From assembly GCA_964017045.1 (NCBI GenBank), contig OZ024811.1:11313818-11377817 (forward strand): a stretch of 64,000 nucleotides of DNA. The letters are read 5' to 3'. Numbering within the stretch: position 1 is the stretch's first letter; each line of letters begins with the position of its first letter. The notes beneath the pieces are model-generated. The model was not told where the DNA came from. It saw nothing but the letters and a program-made list of their open reading frames with translations, and made no database searches. Made by a program: the position numbers and the translations under genes. This document shows positions 1 through 13,089 of the stretch, in pieces. Origin of the DNA: Omphiscola glabra (taxonomy: Eukaryota > Mollusca > Gastropoda > Lymnaeidae).

Positions 1-839
1 AAAGCGTGAGGCATTCATGAAACAAAAACGAGTAATGTCAGTGGTGACGTTTCCGTGATAAACATTTTGTTGTCAAAGCTGGTTGTTATCTGGAAGGAGT
101 TATCATGCATAAGGAAACGCTGTAGTGCACACTTTATGTCCATAATTATTTCTGTTCCTGAGATTTCCGCAGAGTTCACTCAATGGTCATTGGGGGACAC
201 TGACCTACTGATCATGAAGTGTTGTATTGTCATCAGGGTCGGGTAAGTGTACAAAGTTTCAGTTCAGTTGGAGATCATGGGATCAAATAGGGATGCAAGA
301 GGTCGCTCAAGGGTAAGTGGGGGGTCAGTAGTTACCACGTGATCATCAAGGGGATGCATTGTCATCGGGGGCGGATCAGTGTACATTTGTCAACTCAGGT
401 GAACATCAGGAAATTGGTGAAGTAGAAGGATTTGACGCGCACAGGTGACTTAATGGTCAGTGGATGTAACTGATGATCTAATGATCATGCAGATTTGTAT
501 TGCAATCGGTGACGGGCATGCGTACAAAGATTAAGCTCAATCGAACTTCATTGAAGTTTATCGAAATTGAGATGCAATGAGAAGTTTTCTTGATGGGCGA
601 TTTAGAAAACAAGACTTTAAACAATTGGACGCCGAATAAATATTACAAATGTGTCCCTTTATTCTTTTTTTTTTTTCATTTCCATGTTATTGTAATGTAA
701 TGCGATGACTAGTAAAAAAAAGTGGTTATAAATTTGTAATAATTTCTTAAGGAAGCCTTCATAAATGTCAAAGATTATACAATATTGGAAAGAAAATGGC
801 TGCAACGTAATAGAAACATAATGGAATTACTGAAATTAT
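1..839. other. Intergenic DNA with degenerate ~137 bp repeat
   Basis: No gene is visible. Three loosely similar segments start near 215, 350 and 488. Each holds a TGTATTG/GCATTGTCATC-like stretch followed by a G-rich run and GTGTACA or CGTACAAA, preceded by a TGATCAT motif, which suggests an old tandem repeat of roughly 137 bp. A poly-T tract lies at about 663-677. On the minus strand an AATAAA hexamer (658-663) sits about 180 bp beyond the receptor stop codon at 840 and is a candidate polyadenylation signal for that gene. Confidence 0.4.
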
Positions 840-3800
840 TTACATTGAAGAATGTTTAACCCTTTTCACTGCGATCCACTTTTTCAATATTGCTGGTATT
901 GTGTAGATCATTGGGTTGATGGCGGCGTTCAGTGGTAGGACAAATATAACGAACCAGGCGTAAGACTCAGGACTGACTGTATATCCATTCAGAGACATTA
1001 AACCGGTTACACAGATGGGGAACCAGCACAGGAAGTTGGACATGGCAACAATGAATAGTTGCTTAGCAACGTTTATGTCTTGCAGTCTTCTTGTAGCGTT
1101 GAGGGTGGTGACGATGAATCGTTGACCTGACATGGAAATAAAAATTAGAACTTGTCCAAATGCAATAACTAAGAAACAAACACAATTAAAAACAATGAAA
1201 ACCCCAAATGGATACTGCCAACCGAGTTGTCGGTCTGTGGTCAGTGGTAAACCAACACACATTCCGTTTGAGGAATAGATTGTCCATTGCGGAAAGAGAA
1301 GAGGAATTAAAGCCAGTGTGAACCCCGTGGTCCAGGTGGTTACAACTAAAACAATTATAACCAACTTTGTTAGTCTGTACTCTCCAAACGGAAATCGTAT
1401 CACCAAAAACCTTTCCAGTGTTATCAGTAAAACAAAGAAAGTTGAGGTTTCACTTGACAGTGTTGATAAAAACCCAGACAACTTACACAAAACACTTTCA
1501 CGCCAATCTGTTTCATGAATGACATAATTGTCTCTGAAGTAAATGTCCACAGACGCAATTATTGTCAGGTAGACGCCCATGATAAGATCAGCAATTCCAA
1601 GGTTAGTAACAAAGGCGCCATAAGCTTTCTTTAACACTCCACGTTCATAATGAATCCTGAATGCCAACACCATTATGTTTCCAACTAGAGACATAAGGAC
1701 CCCAAGCCACAGAAGTGAACGTTTAAGGATGTCACCGATAAGATCTTCACAAGACGATATGCCGTCAAATGGTGCATGACACACATGTTTTGGTATCCCA
1801 GTACCAACGACTTGAGGACAACAGTATTTGAAATTGTCCACGTACAAAGCCGTCGTGATAGTTAGTTTACTTAAGAGATTAACGGTGTCACTGTCTTTCA
1901 GGCATGTATTGCGAATATTTAAAAAATCTAAAACGCTAACTTTATAAATATACATAGCTTCAAGGCTTTCTATTTTAGTATTCGCTATGTTTAAATATCT
2001 CAATGCATTACTCAGTTTTATGTTGTCAACTGGCAAACTAGAAATATTTGTTTCGGATAAATCAAGTTGTTTAAATTTGCTTAAACCTCGAAAGAATAAA
2101 TCAAAACGATCAAGGTACGTATTTCCGGTTAAATTTAGAAAGTGCAAATTTTCAAAATCTTTATATCCATAATCGTCGAGGCTAGTAAATTTATTGTAAC
2201 TTAAATCTAAGAAATATAATGACGTTTTTAATTTACTCCCAACAATAAATTGTAAATTTGTTAAATTACAGTTGGACGCGTGCAACTCCAATAAATTTGG
2301 TAAAATATAAGGTTCACTTAACTGAGAGAGGTCAAGGCCGCTAAGCTTCAAAAATTTAGTTTGGATGTCAAAAATTCGAAATGATTTAATTTCCCCAACT
2401 TCCGAAATGTTGTTGACCATAACTGCATTGCCAAAACATTTGAACCCGGGTGGACACGTGACATTACAATTTAGCTCATCATCGCCGTGTGGACATTGGG
2501 CAACACCATCACAAACATGAACAGGGTGAATAAAATTGTGTTTGTCACTGTTACAAATGAAATATCCGCTCTTGTTATAAAATGTGTACTCCTCTTCATC
2601 TTCGCCATGTGGACAGTCCATGACGCCATCATTGATGAGATAAAAGGGAATGCAGTAAGAATCATGACACTTAATGAACTCTTCAGCACATGTAAAATTT
2701 CCGCAGCCCTGTAAGTGTGACATATCATTGCAGCCAATCGGTTGGCCACTTCGTTCTCTAAGAAACAAGCATTTAGGAGCCCAATTGTATGTCTCTTTGT
2801 TATAAGATAGTTTATAAATTGGATTTAAATCTTCTAGCTTGTTGCAAGGAACGACTTCATGTTGTTTTGGTGTTAAACGTTCTACATTTATATTTATATA
2901 TGTGTGCCCATTACTATTGTTATATAATCTGCATTCCTCCCCATCACTTGATAACCAGTGCCGAGGTACACATGTGCCATCAGAGCAGCGTCTCTCCATA
3001 CATTCATCACATCCTTCCTCATCACTGTTATCAGGACAATCTTGGTAAATGTTACATTTTTTAACAGTTTTAATTTTTTGTATCGGTTCGATAATAAGAT
3101 TTCCATTTGGATTCACACAGAAAAAATAACTTTTCTGGTCAATATTTGAAACCGCACAATATGCTTCATCTCTACCATTGGAGCAATCTGTGAAGTAGTT
3201 ACACACTTTAGAATACACGACGGGATCTGTACCATCCTCGCAGTCAAACAACAAATCTTTGTAATCTGCAATCATCCGTGTTTCTAAGCTCCTGTATTGT
3301 TTCACTCTCGAATAAATTTCACTTTTGTTTAAGTCCAAAATAAATTCTTTTTTCAGCCACATTTGTTCCTTTAATGCCCGGCTTCCAGGTGGAAATGGTT
3401 GGGATGCTCTATAGAATCTATTTCCTATTTCTGTTTTACACAAAACTATTTGAGTCATGTCTTTGTTACAGTCAACCAGCTCCCATGTGATGTCATCCTG
3501 TTTTCCGATCGATTCACTTTTCTCTCCTGTAAGGATGGAATATTTTAAGACCCCACATTTGTCATTGTCATTCTTGCTTTTAATTTGTTGTCCTGAAGTA
3601 AATGGCCGTTGATTAGTCCACTGAAGTGTGTTTAGTCCAACACTTGTTTTGGTGAGTCCAACAAACACGAAAATATCAGTTGTTGTATCATTTATTGCAT
3701 TGTTTAAAGTTGCTCTTAAGAATTGTAACTCTTCATCGGTTTCCAGTGTAGGTAACTCTGAGTAGACTTGGTTACACCGCTTTGACGCGTCTATCCAGTT

Positions 3801-4821
3801 ACGTTTAATATGTGAAATGTCTATTTTATAGCACTTTAAATTTAAAAAAGAATTCCGAAAGCGAAAGTCAATCCATCCAGCAGGACATTTGCGAAATAGG
3901 TTTATAGAAATAAAATATGAAACACTTGATGTACCCACAGAATCGAGAAGAAACAAATCAAATCCGATATCGTTTTCCATTAAATTGCTAATTATGCTCA
4001 CAAAGCCTTTTCTTGAACATGGTAAAACAAGCAGACTTTTGTTTATCACTAAATTAAAATCGATATTGACCAAAGATTGAATGATTTCCTGGCAATTTCT
4101 GTAGTAAGCAGAAAACCAAGCAATTATAACTGACGACTCTTCCTCTTCACCGCTATCATGTTTTATAGTTTCAAATGCAAACGATACAGCGTCATGGAGT
4201 GTTAACAAGTTGGTCCCCGAGGATCGACTTAAGCTTATTAATAGTTTAAACTCAACCAGGGATTCGAGTAACTCTTCAGTTGAACCGACGATCAAACACC
4301 GCAAGACTTTTTGTTGAAATGGTTCTATCAAAGAAATGGGCGATTTGAATGAGTTATCACTTTTGGGAATAACATATTTAACCAAATTATTTATTCGTGT
4401 GATAGTTAAATCTAGGTCAACTGAGCTATCCAGGATGATGTACACGTTGTCCTCGCTTGTGTTGCATCTTTTCCTGGTAAGTTCAGCAGCGCCAGGAACA
4501 ACTTAGAAATATTGAATAGAAAACATATTTAATTATTGCCATATCTTTAAATGAATACTAAGAAAAGCTTCTTTTTTTGTTATAAAATCCATGTGGATAT
4601 TTACTTTTTAAAAAAAAATCACATTTTAATAAATTTTCAAAAATTCTTTCAATGCAATCAATACGTTTCAACATAAAATATCTCGAAAATATTTAGCCTA
4701 GTCTGTAGGTTAAAATAACACACTATATCTATATATATGATGTTAATTTGATACACATTCAAATGTACTTACTTAGCGACAGTTGTAGTACCCAGTATAA
4801 TAACATCTTGGCTGAATACAT
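840..4821 (-). CDS. GRL101-like receptor: CTLD, LDLa, LRR and 7TM (2 exons)
   Basis: A large membrane receptor of the GRL101 / leucine-rich-repeat GPCR type, expected at the cell surface and coupling an extracellular ligand to G proteins; the ligand is unknown. I join 4773-4821 to 840-4501, giving 1,236 aa. Seen in order: signal peptide (1-~23); a divergent von Willebrand A-like region (~31-215, with DSSVD where a MIDAS would be DxSxS); a C-type lectin-like domain (~222-373, ending in a WELVDC-type core); LDL-receptor class A modules (~437-465, 478-515, a partial at ~517-540, 616-646, 666-695) with CPDNSDEEGC and CPHGDDELNC calcium motifs; leucine-rich repeats (~735-905); a Cys-rich hinge (~910-934); and seven helices (~945-1225) with ERF for E/DRY at ~1046 and NPMIY at ~1212. 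The main exon is unbroken over 3.66 kb, which argues for a live gene. Lymnaea GRL101 is known to have more LDLa modules than are visible here. Family call firm; vWA call tentative. Confidence 0.88.
4773..4821 (-). CDS. Exon 1 of the GRL101-like receptor (signal peptide)
   Basis: The large exon is open upstream of its first ATG-like position back to an acceptor AG at 4502-4503, so it needs a 5' exon. On the minus strand an ATG at 4819-4821 opens 16 codons with a hydrophobic core (MLLYWVLQLSL), then a strong donor GTAAGTAC from 4772. It ends in phase 1, and the downstream exon begins with two bases of a codon, so the joined frame is open and gives a signal peptide ending near VPGAAE. The intron would be 271 bp. 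Inferred from splice signals and phase only. Confidence 0.7.
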
Positions 4822-5439
4822 CAATGCATTTGTTGTAGAAATTGAACACAATCTCGTAACATCAGCTTACACGTCCAGTCAATCTACAACGTAACTGATT
4901 GTAACACTTTGATTATAATCAATTAATTGATTTCTTTTTTTTTTGTTGTTTTAAATTTAGATTTTCCGGGAAAACAAATCAAAAATCCTCAACAATCACG
5001 GTACAGCTAGTTGATTTTTTAAATGTATATTAGTAATCAAGCTATAGTTAGTTTTTGTTTAGTATCATAATTTGAGTGCAGCGAATCGTGGTCATCTGGA
5101 GACATATTGGACATTTATTTTGAACGAACAATATAAGACGGTAATAATGTGCTGAAATCACTCATGAACATTAACTTTAAATGCATTTTAAAACATGAGA
5201 TCGATATATTATAAATAATTATAATAATCCAATTACCAATGTAAAATAATATATCTTCCGAATTACAAACGTTACTGTTTCATTATACAGCTAAAAAAAA
5301 AACTCCATTTCATAATAATTAAAGCTTAGATACAAAGGTTCTCCCCCCCTAGCCCCCCCGCCCCGGATCACGCTAATGACAGAGATGTGCCGCTTAGTGC
5401 TTTTAAAAATAATGTGCATGTGACCTAACCAGTTAGCGT
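4822..5439. other. Receptor 5' flank, AT-rich
   Basis: Upstream side of the receptor gene. It is AT-rich with poly-T and poly-A tracts and a short C-rich patch at about 5341-5365. A promoter is expected here but I cannot point to a convincing TATA box or initiator. Confidence 0.4.
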
Positions 5440-8400
5440 ACTACTACTTAATAATAGGCGCAAGTAATAAGTGATGGCTAAGTGGTCTAGTAATGGGCGG
5501 TTGTATTAAGTGATGGCTAAGTGGTCTAATAATAGGAGTAAGTAATAAGTGATGGCTAAGTGGTCTAATAATAGGAGTAAGTAATAAGTGAAGGCTAAGT
5601 TGGTCTAATAATAGGAGTAAGTAATAAGTGATGGCTAAGTGGTCTAATAATAGGAGTAAGTAATAAGTGATGGCTAAGTGGTCTAATAATAGGAGTAAGT
5701 AATAAGTGATGGCTAAGTGGTCTACTAATGGGCGGTTGTAATAAGTGAAGGCTAAGTGGTCTACTAATGGGCGGTTGTAATAAGTGATGGCTAAGTGGTC
5801 TAATAATAGGAGTAAGTAATAAGTGATGGCTAAGTGGTCTAATAATAGGAGTAAGTAATAAGTGATGGCTAAGTGGTCTAATAATAGGAGTAAGTAATAA
5901 GTGATGGCTAAGTGGTCTAATAATAGGAGTAAGTAATAAGTGATGGCTAAGTGGTCTAATAATAGGAGTAAGTAATAAGTGAGGGCTAAGTGGTCTAATA
6001 ATAGGAGTAAGTAATAAGTGATGGCTAAGTGGTCTAATAATAGGAGTAAGTAATAAGTGATGGCTAAGTGGTCTAATAATAGGAGTAAGTAATAAGTGAT
6101 GGCTAAGTGGTCTACTAATGGGCGGTTGTAATAAGTGATAGCTAAGTGGTCTACTAATGGGCGGTTGTAATAAGTGATGGCTAAGTGGTCTAATAATAGG
6201 AGTAAGTAATAAGTGATGGCTAAGTGGTCTAATAATAGGAGTAAGTAATAAGTGATGGCTAAGTGGTCTAATAATAGGAGTAAGTAATAAGTGAGGGCTA
6301 AGTGGTCTACTAATGGGCGGTTGTAATAAGTGATGGCTAAGTGGTCTAATAATAGGAGTAAGTAATAAGTGATGGCTAAGTGGCCTAATAATAGGAGTAA
6401 GTAATAAGTGATGGCTAAGTGGTCTACTAATGGGCGGTTGTAATAAGTGATGGCTAAGTGGTCTAATAATAGGAGTAAGTAATAAGTGATGGCTAAGTGG
6501 TCTAATAATAGGAGTAAGTAATAAGTGATGGCTAAGTGGTCTACTAATAGGCGGTTGTAATAAGTGATGGCTAAGTGGTCTACTAATGGGCGGTTGTAAT
6601 AAGTGATGGCTAAGTGGTCTAATAATAGGAGTAAGTAATAAGTGATGGCTAAGTGGTCTAATAATAGGAGTAAGTAATAAGTGATGGCTAAGTGGTCTAA
6701 TAATAGGAGTAAGTAATAAGTGATGGCTAAGTGGTCTAATAATAGGAGTAAGTAATAAGTGATGGCTAAGTGGTCTAATAATAGGAGTAAGTAATAAGTG
6801 ATGGCTAAGTGGTCTAATAATAGGAGTAAGTAATAAGTGATGGCTAAGTGGTCTAATAATAGGAGTAAGTAATAAGTGATGGCTAAGTGGTCTAATAATA
6901 GGAGTAAGTAATAAGTGATGGCTAAGTGGTCTAATAATAGGAGTAAGTAATAAGTGATGGCTAAGTGGTCTAATAATAGGAGTAAGTAATAAGTGATGGC
7001 TAAGTGGTCTACTAATAGGCGGTTGTAATAAGTGATGGCTAAATGGTCTAATAATGGGCGGTTGTAATAAGTGATGGCTAAGTGGTCTAATAATGGGCGG
7101 TTGTAATAAGTGATGGCTAAGTGGTCTAATAATGGGCGGTTGTAATAAGTGATGGCTAAGTGGTCTAATAATGGGCGATTGTAATAAGTGATGGCTAAGT
7201 GGTCTAATAATGGGCGGTTGTAATAAGTGATGGCTAAGTGGTCTAATAATGGGCGCTTGTAATAAGTGATGGCTAAGTGGTCTAATAATGGGCGGTTGTA
7301 ATAAGTGATGGCTAAGTGGTCTAATAATGGGCGTTTGTAATAAGTGATGGCTAAGTGGTCTAATAATGGGCGATTGTAATAAGTGATGGCTAAGTGGTCT
7401 AATAATGGGCGGTTGTAATAAGTTATGGCTAAGGGGTCTAATAATGGGCGATTGTAATAAGTGAAGGCTAAGTGGTCTAATAATGGGCGGTTGTAATAAG
7501 TGATTGCTAAGTGGTCTAATAATGGGCGGTTGTAATAAGTGATGGCTAAGTGGTCTAATAATGGGCGGTTGTAATAAGTGATGGCTAAGTGGTCTAATAA
7601 TGGGCGGTTGTAATAAGTGAAGGCTAAGTGGTCTAATAATGGGCGGTTGTAATAAGTGATGGCTAAGTGGTCTACTAATAGGCGGTTGTAATAAGTGATG
7701 GCTAAGTGGTCTACTAATAGGCGGTTGTAATAAGTGATGGCTAAGTGGTCTACTAATGGGCGATTGTAATAAGTGATGGCTAAGTGGTCTACTAATAGGC
7801 GGTTGCAATAAGTAATGGCTAAGTGGTCTACTAATAGGCGGTTGTAATAAGTGATGGCTAAGTGGTCTAATAATGGGCGGTTGTAATAAGTGATGGCTAA
7901 GTGGTCTACTAATGGGCGGTTGTAGTAAGTGAAGGCTAAGTGGTCTACTAATGGGCGGTTGTAGTAAGTGAAGGCTAAGTGATCTACTAATGGGCGGTTG
8001 TAATAAGTGATGGCTAAGTGGTCTACTAATAGGCGGTTGTAATAAGTGATGGCTAAGTGGTCTAATAATAGGCGGTTGTAATAAGTGATGGCTAAGTGGT
8101 CTACTAATGGGCGGTTGTAATAAGTGATGGCTAAGTGGTCTACTAATGGGCGATTGTAATAAGTGATGGCTGGGTGGTCTAATAATGGGCGATTGTAGTA
8201 AGTGAAGGCTAAGTGGTCTACTAATAGGCGGTTGTAATAAGTGATGGCTAAGTGGTCTACTAATGGGCGGTTGTAATAAGTGATGGCTAAGTGGTCTACT
8301 AATGGGCGGTTGTAATAAGTGATAGCTAAGTGGTCTAATAATAGGAGTAAGTAATAAGTGATGGCTAAGTGGTCTACTAATGAGCAATTGTAGTAAGTGA

Positions 8401-11400
8401 AGGCTAAGTGGTCTACTAATAGGCGGTTGTAATAAGTGATGGCTAAGTGGTCTAATAATGGGCGATTGTAATAAGTGATGGCTAAGTGGTCTACTAATAG
8501 GCGGTTGTAATAAGTGATGGCTAAGTGGTCTACTAATAGGCGGTTGTAATAAGTGATGGCTAAGTGGTCTACTAATGGGCGGTTGTAATAAGTGATGGCT
8601 AAGTGGTCTACTAATAGGCGGTTGTAATTAGTGATGGCTAAGTGGTCTACTAATGGGCGATTGTAATAAGTGATGGCTAAGTGGTCTACTAATAGGCGGT
8701 TGTAATAAGTGATGGCTAAGTGGTCTAATAATGGGCGGTTGTAATAAGTGATGGCTAAGTGGTCTAATAATGTGCGATTGTAATAAGTGATGGCTAAGTG
8801 GTCTACTAATAGGCGATTGTAATAAGTGATGGCTAAGTGGTCTACTAATGGGCGGTTGTAATAAGTGATGGCTAAGTGTTCTACTAATAGGCGGATGTAA
8901 TAAGTGATGGCTAAGTGGTCTAATAATAGGAGTAAGTAATAAGTGACGGCTAAGTGGTCTACTAATGGGCGGTTGTAATAAGTGATGGCTAAGTGGTCTA
9001 ATAATGGGCGATTGTAATAAGTGATGGCTAAGTGGTCTACTAATGGGCGGTTGTAATAAGTGATGGCTAAGTGGTCTACTAATAGGCGGTTGTAATAAGT
9101 GATGGCTAAGTGGTCTAATAATAGGATTAAGTAATAAGTGATGGCTAAGTGGTCTACTAATGGGCGGTTGTAATAAGTGATGGCTAAGTGGTCTAATAAT
9201 GGGCGATTGTAATAAGTGATGGCTAAGTGGTCTAATAATGGGCGGTTGTAATAAGTGATGGCTAAGTGGTCTACTAATGGGCGATTGTAATAAGTGATGG
9301 CTAAGTGGTCTACTAATAGGCGGTTGTAATAAGTGATGGCTAAGTGGTCTAATAATAGGAGTAAGTAATAAGTGATGGCTAAGTGGTCTACTAATGGGCG
9401 GTTGTAATAAGTGATGGCTAAGTGGTCTACTAATAGGCGGTTGTAATAAGTGTAGGCTAAGTGGTCTAATAATAGGAGTAAGTAATAAGTGATGGCTAAG
9501 TGGTCTAATAATAGGCGGTTGTAATAAGTGATGGCTAAGTGGTCTACTAAAAGGCGGTTGTAATAAGTGATGGCTAAGTGGTCTACTAATGGGCGGTTGT
9601 AATAAGTGATGGCTAAGTGGTCTACTAATGGTATGTTGTAATAAGTGATGGCTAAGTGGTCTACAAATGGGCGGTTGTAATAAGTGATGGCTAAGTGGTC
9701 TAATAATAGGCGGTTGTAATAAATGATGGCTAAGTGGTCTACTAATGGGCGGTTGTAATAAGTGATGGCTTAGTGGTCTAATAATAGGCGGTTGTAATAA
9801 GTGATGGCTAAGTGGTCTAATAATAGGCGGTTGTAATAAGTGATGGCTAAGTGGTCTAATAATAGGAGTAAGTAATAAGTGATGGCTAAGTGGTCTACTA
9901 ATAGGCGGTTGTAATAAGTGATGGCTAAGTGGTCTATTAATGAGCGATTGTAGTAAGTGATGGCTAAGTGGTCTAATAATGGGCGGTTGTAATAAGTGAT
10001 GGCTAAGTGGTCTAATAATGGGCGGTTGTAATAAGTGATGGCTAAGTGGTCTAATAATAGGCGGTTGTAATAAGTGATGGCTAAGTGGTCTAATAATGGG
10101 CGGTTGTAATAAGTTATGGCTAAGTGGCCTACTAATGGGCGGTTGTAATAAGTGATGGCAAAGTGGTCTAATAATAGGAGTAAGTAATAAGTGATGGCTA
10201 AGTTATCTAATAATAGGAGTAAGTAATAATTGATGGCTAAGTGGTCTACTAATAGGAGTAAGTATTAAGTGATGGCTAAGTGGTCTAATAATAGGAGTAA
10301 GTAATAAGTGATGGCTAAGTGGTCTAATAATAGGAGTAAGTAATAAGTGATGGCTAAGTGGTCTACTAATAGGAGTAAGTAATAAGTTAAGGCTAAGTGG
10401 TCTAATGATAGGCGGTTGTAATAAGTGATGGCTAAGTGGTCTACTAATAAGAGTAAGTAATAAGTGATGGCTAAGTGGTCTAATAATAGGCGGTTGTAAT
10501 AAGTGATGGCTAAGTGGTCTAATAATAGGAGTAAGTAATAAGTGATGGCTAAGTGGTCTACTAATAGGCGGTTGTAATAAGTGATGGCTAAGTGGTCTAC
10601 TAATGGGCGGTTGTAATAAGTGATGGCTAAGAGGTCAACTAATAGGAGTAAGTAATAAGTGATGGCTAAGTGGTCTAATATTAGGCGGTTGTAGTAAGTG
10701 ATGGCTAAGTGGTCTACTAATAGGAGTTAGTAATAATTGATGGCTAAGTGGTCTAATAATAGGAGTAAGTAATAAGTGATGGCTAAGTGGTCTAATATTA
10801 GGAGTAAGTAATAAGTGATGGCTAAGTGGTCTAATAATAGGCGGTTGTAGTAAGTGATGGCTAAGTGGTCTAATAATAGGAGTAAGTAATAAGTGATGGC
10901 TAAGTGGTCAAATAATAGGCGGTTGTAATAAGTGATGGCTAAGTGGTCTACTAATAGGAGTAAGTAATAAGTGATGGCTAAGTGGTCTAATAATAGGCGG
11001 TTGTAGTAAGTGATGGCTAAGTGGTCTACTAATAGGCGGTTGTAATAAGTGATGGCTAAGTGGTCTAATAATGGGCGGTTGTAATAAGTGATGGCTAAGT
11101 TGTCTACTAATAGGCGGTTGTAATAAGTGATGGCTAAGTGGTCTACTAATAGGCGGTTGTAATAAGTGATGGCTAAATGGTCTACTAATAGGCGGTTGTA
11201 ATAAGTGATGGCTAAGTGGTCTAATAATAGGAGTAAGTAATAAGTGATGGCTAAGTGGTCTACTAATAGGCGATTGTAATAAGTGATTGCTAAGTGGTCT
11301 ACTAATAGGCGGTTGTAATAAGTGATGGCTAAGTGGTCTAATAATGGGCGGTTGTAATAAGTGATGGCTAAGTGGTCTACTAATGGGCGGTTGTAGTAAG

Positions 11401-13089
11401 TGATGGCTAAGTGGTCTACTAATAGGCGGTTGTAATAAGTGATGGCTAAGTGGTCTACTAATAGGCGGTTGTAATAAGTGATGGCTAAGTGGTCTACTAA
11501 TGTGCGGTTGTAATAAGTGATGGCTAAGTGGTCTACTAATAGGCGATTGTAATAAGTGATGGCTAAGTGGTCTAATAATAGGCGGTTGTAAAAGGTGATG
11601 GCAAAGTGGTCTAATAATGGGCGGTTGTAATAAGTGATGGCTAAGTGGTCTACTAATAGGTGGTTGTAATAAGTGATGGCTAAGTGGTCTACTAATGGGC
11701 GGTTGTAATAAGTGATGGCTAAGTGGTCTACTAATAAGAGTAAGTAATAAGTGATGGCTAAGTGGTCTAATAATAGGCGGTTGTAGTAAGTGATGGCTAA
11801 GTGGTCTGCTAATAGGCGGTTGTAATAAGTGATGGCTAAGTGGTCTAATAATGGGCGGTTGTAATAAGTGATTGCTAAGTGGTCTACTAATAGGCGGTTG
11901 TAATAAGTGATGGCTAAGTGGTCTACTAATAGGCGGTTGTAATAAGTGATGGCTAAGTGGTCTACTAATAGGCGGTTGTAATAAGTGATGGCTAAATGGT
12001 CTACTAATAGGCGGTTGTAATAAGTGATGGCTAAGTGGTCTACTAATAGGCGGTTGTAATAAGTGATGGCTAAGTAGTCTACTAATAGGCGGTTGTAATA
12101 AATGATGGCTAAGTGGTCTACTAATAGGCGGTTGTAATAAGTGATGGCTAAGTGGTCTAATAATGGGCGGTTGTAATAAGTGATGGCTAAGTGGTCTACT
12201 AATGGGCGGTTGTAGTAAGTGATGGCTAAGTGGTCTACTAATAGGCGGTTGTAATAAGTGATGGCTAAGTGGTCTACTAATAGGCGGTTGTAATAAGTGA
12301 TGGCTAAGTGGTCTAATAATAGGCGGTTGTAATAAGTGATGGCTAAGTGGTCTACTAATGGGCGGTTGTAATAAGTGATGGCTAAGTGGTCTAATAATAG
12401 GCGGTTGTAATAAGTGATGGCTAAGTGGTCTACTAATGGGCGGTTGTAATAAGTGATGGCTAAGTGGTCTAATAATAGGCGGTTGTAGTAAGTGTTGGCT
12501 AAGTGGTCTACTAATGGGCGGTTGTAATAAGTGATGGCTAAGTGGTCTACTAATGGGCGGTTGTAATAAGTGATGGCTAAGTGGTCTACGAATAGGCGGT
12601 TGTAATAAGTGATGGCTAAGTGGTATACTAATAGGCGGTTGTAATAAGTGATGGCTAAGTGGTCTACTAATGGGCGGTTGTAATAAGTGATAGCTAAGTG
12701 GTCTACTAATGGGCGGTTGTAATAAGTGATGGCTAAGTGGTCTACTAATAGGCGATTGTAATAAGTGATGGCTAAGTGGTCTAATAATAGGCGGTTGTAA
12801 AAGGTGATGGCTAAGTGGTCTAATAATGGGCGGTTGTAATAAGTGATGGCTAAGTGGTCTACTAATGGGCGGTTGTAATAAGTGATGGCTAAGTGGTCTA
12901 CTAATGGGCGGTTGTAGTAAGTGATTGCTAAGTGGTCTACTAATGGGCGGTTGTAATAAGTGATGGCTAAGTGGTCTACTAATGGGCGGTTGTAATAAGT
13001 GATGGCTAAGTGGGCTTATAATAGGAGTAAGTAATAAGTGATGGCTAAGTGGTCTACTAATGGTCGGTTGTAGTAAGTGAAGGCTAAGT

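Noticed and set aside
2471..3106. Overlapping open frames on both strands within the receptor
   Set aside because: They lie inside the long intact receptor exon in other frames and show only shadows of its cysteine-rich modules.
5595..8387. A 930-codon open frame (-) encoding a 13-residue repeat, and a smaller one at 14966-15280
   Set aside because: The 39 bp period is a multiple of three, so any stop-free frame runs on through the array. It opens and ends within the satellite, has no flanking gene signals, and the same units elsewhere in the array are interrupted by stops.
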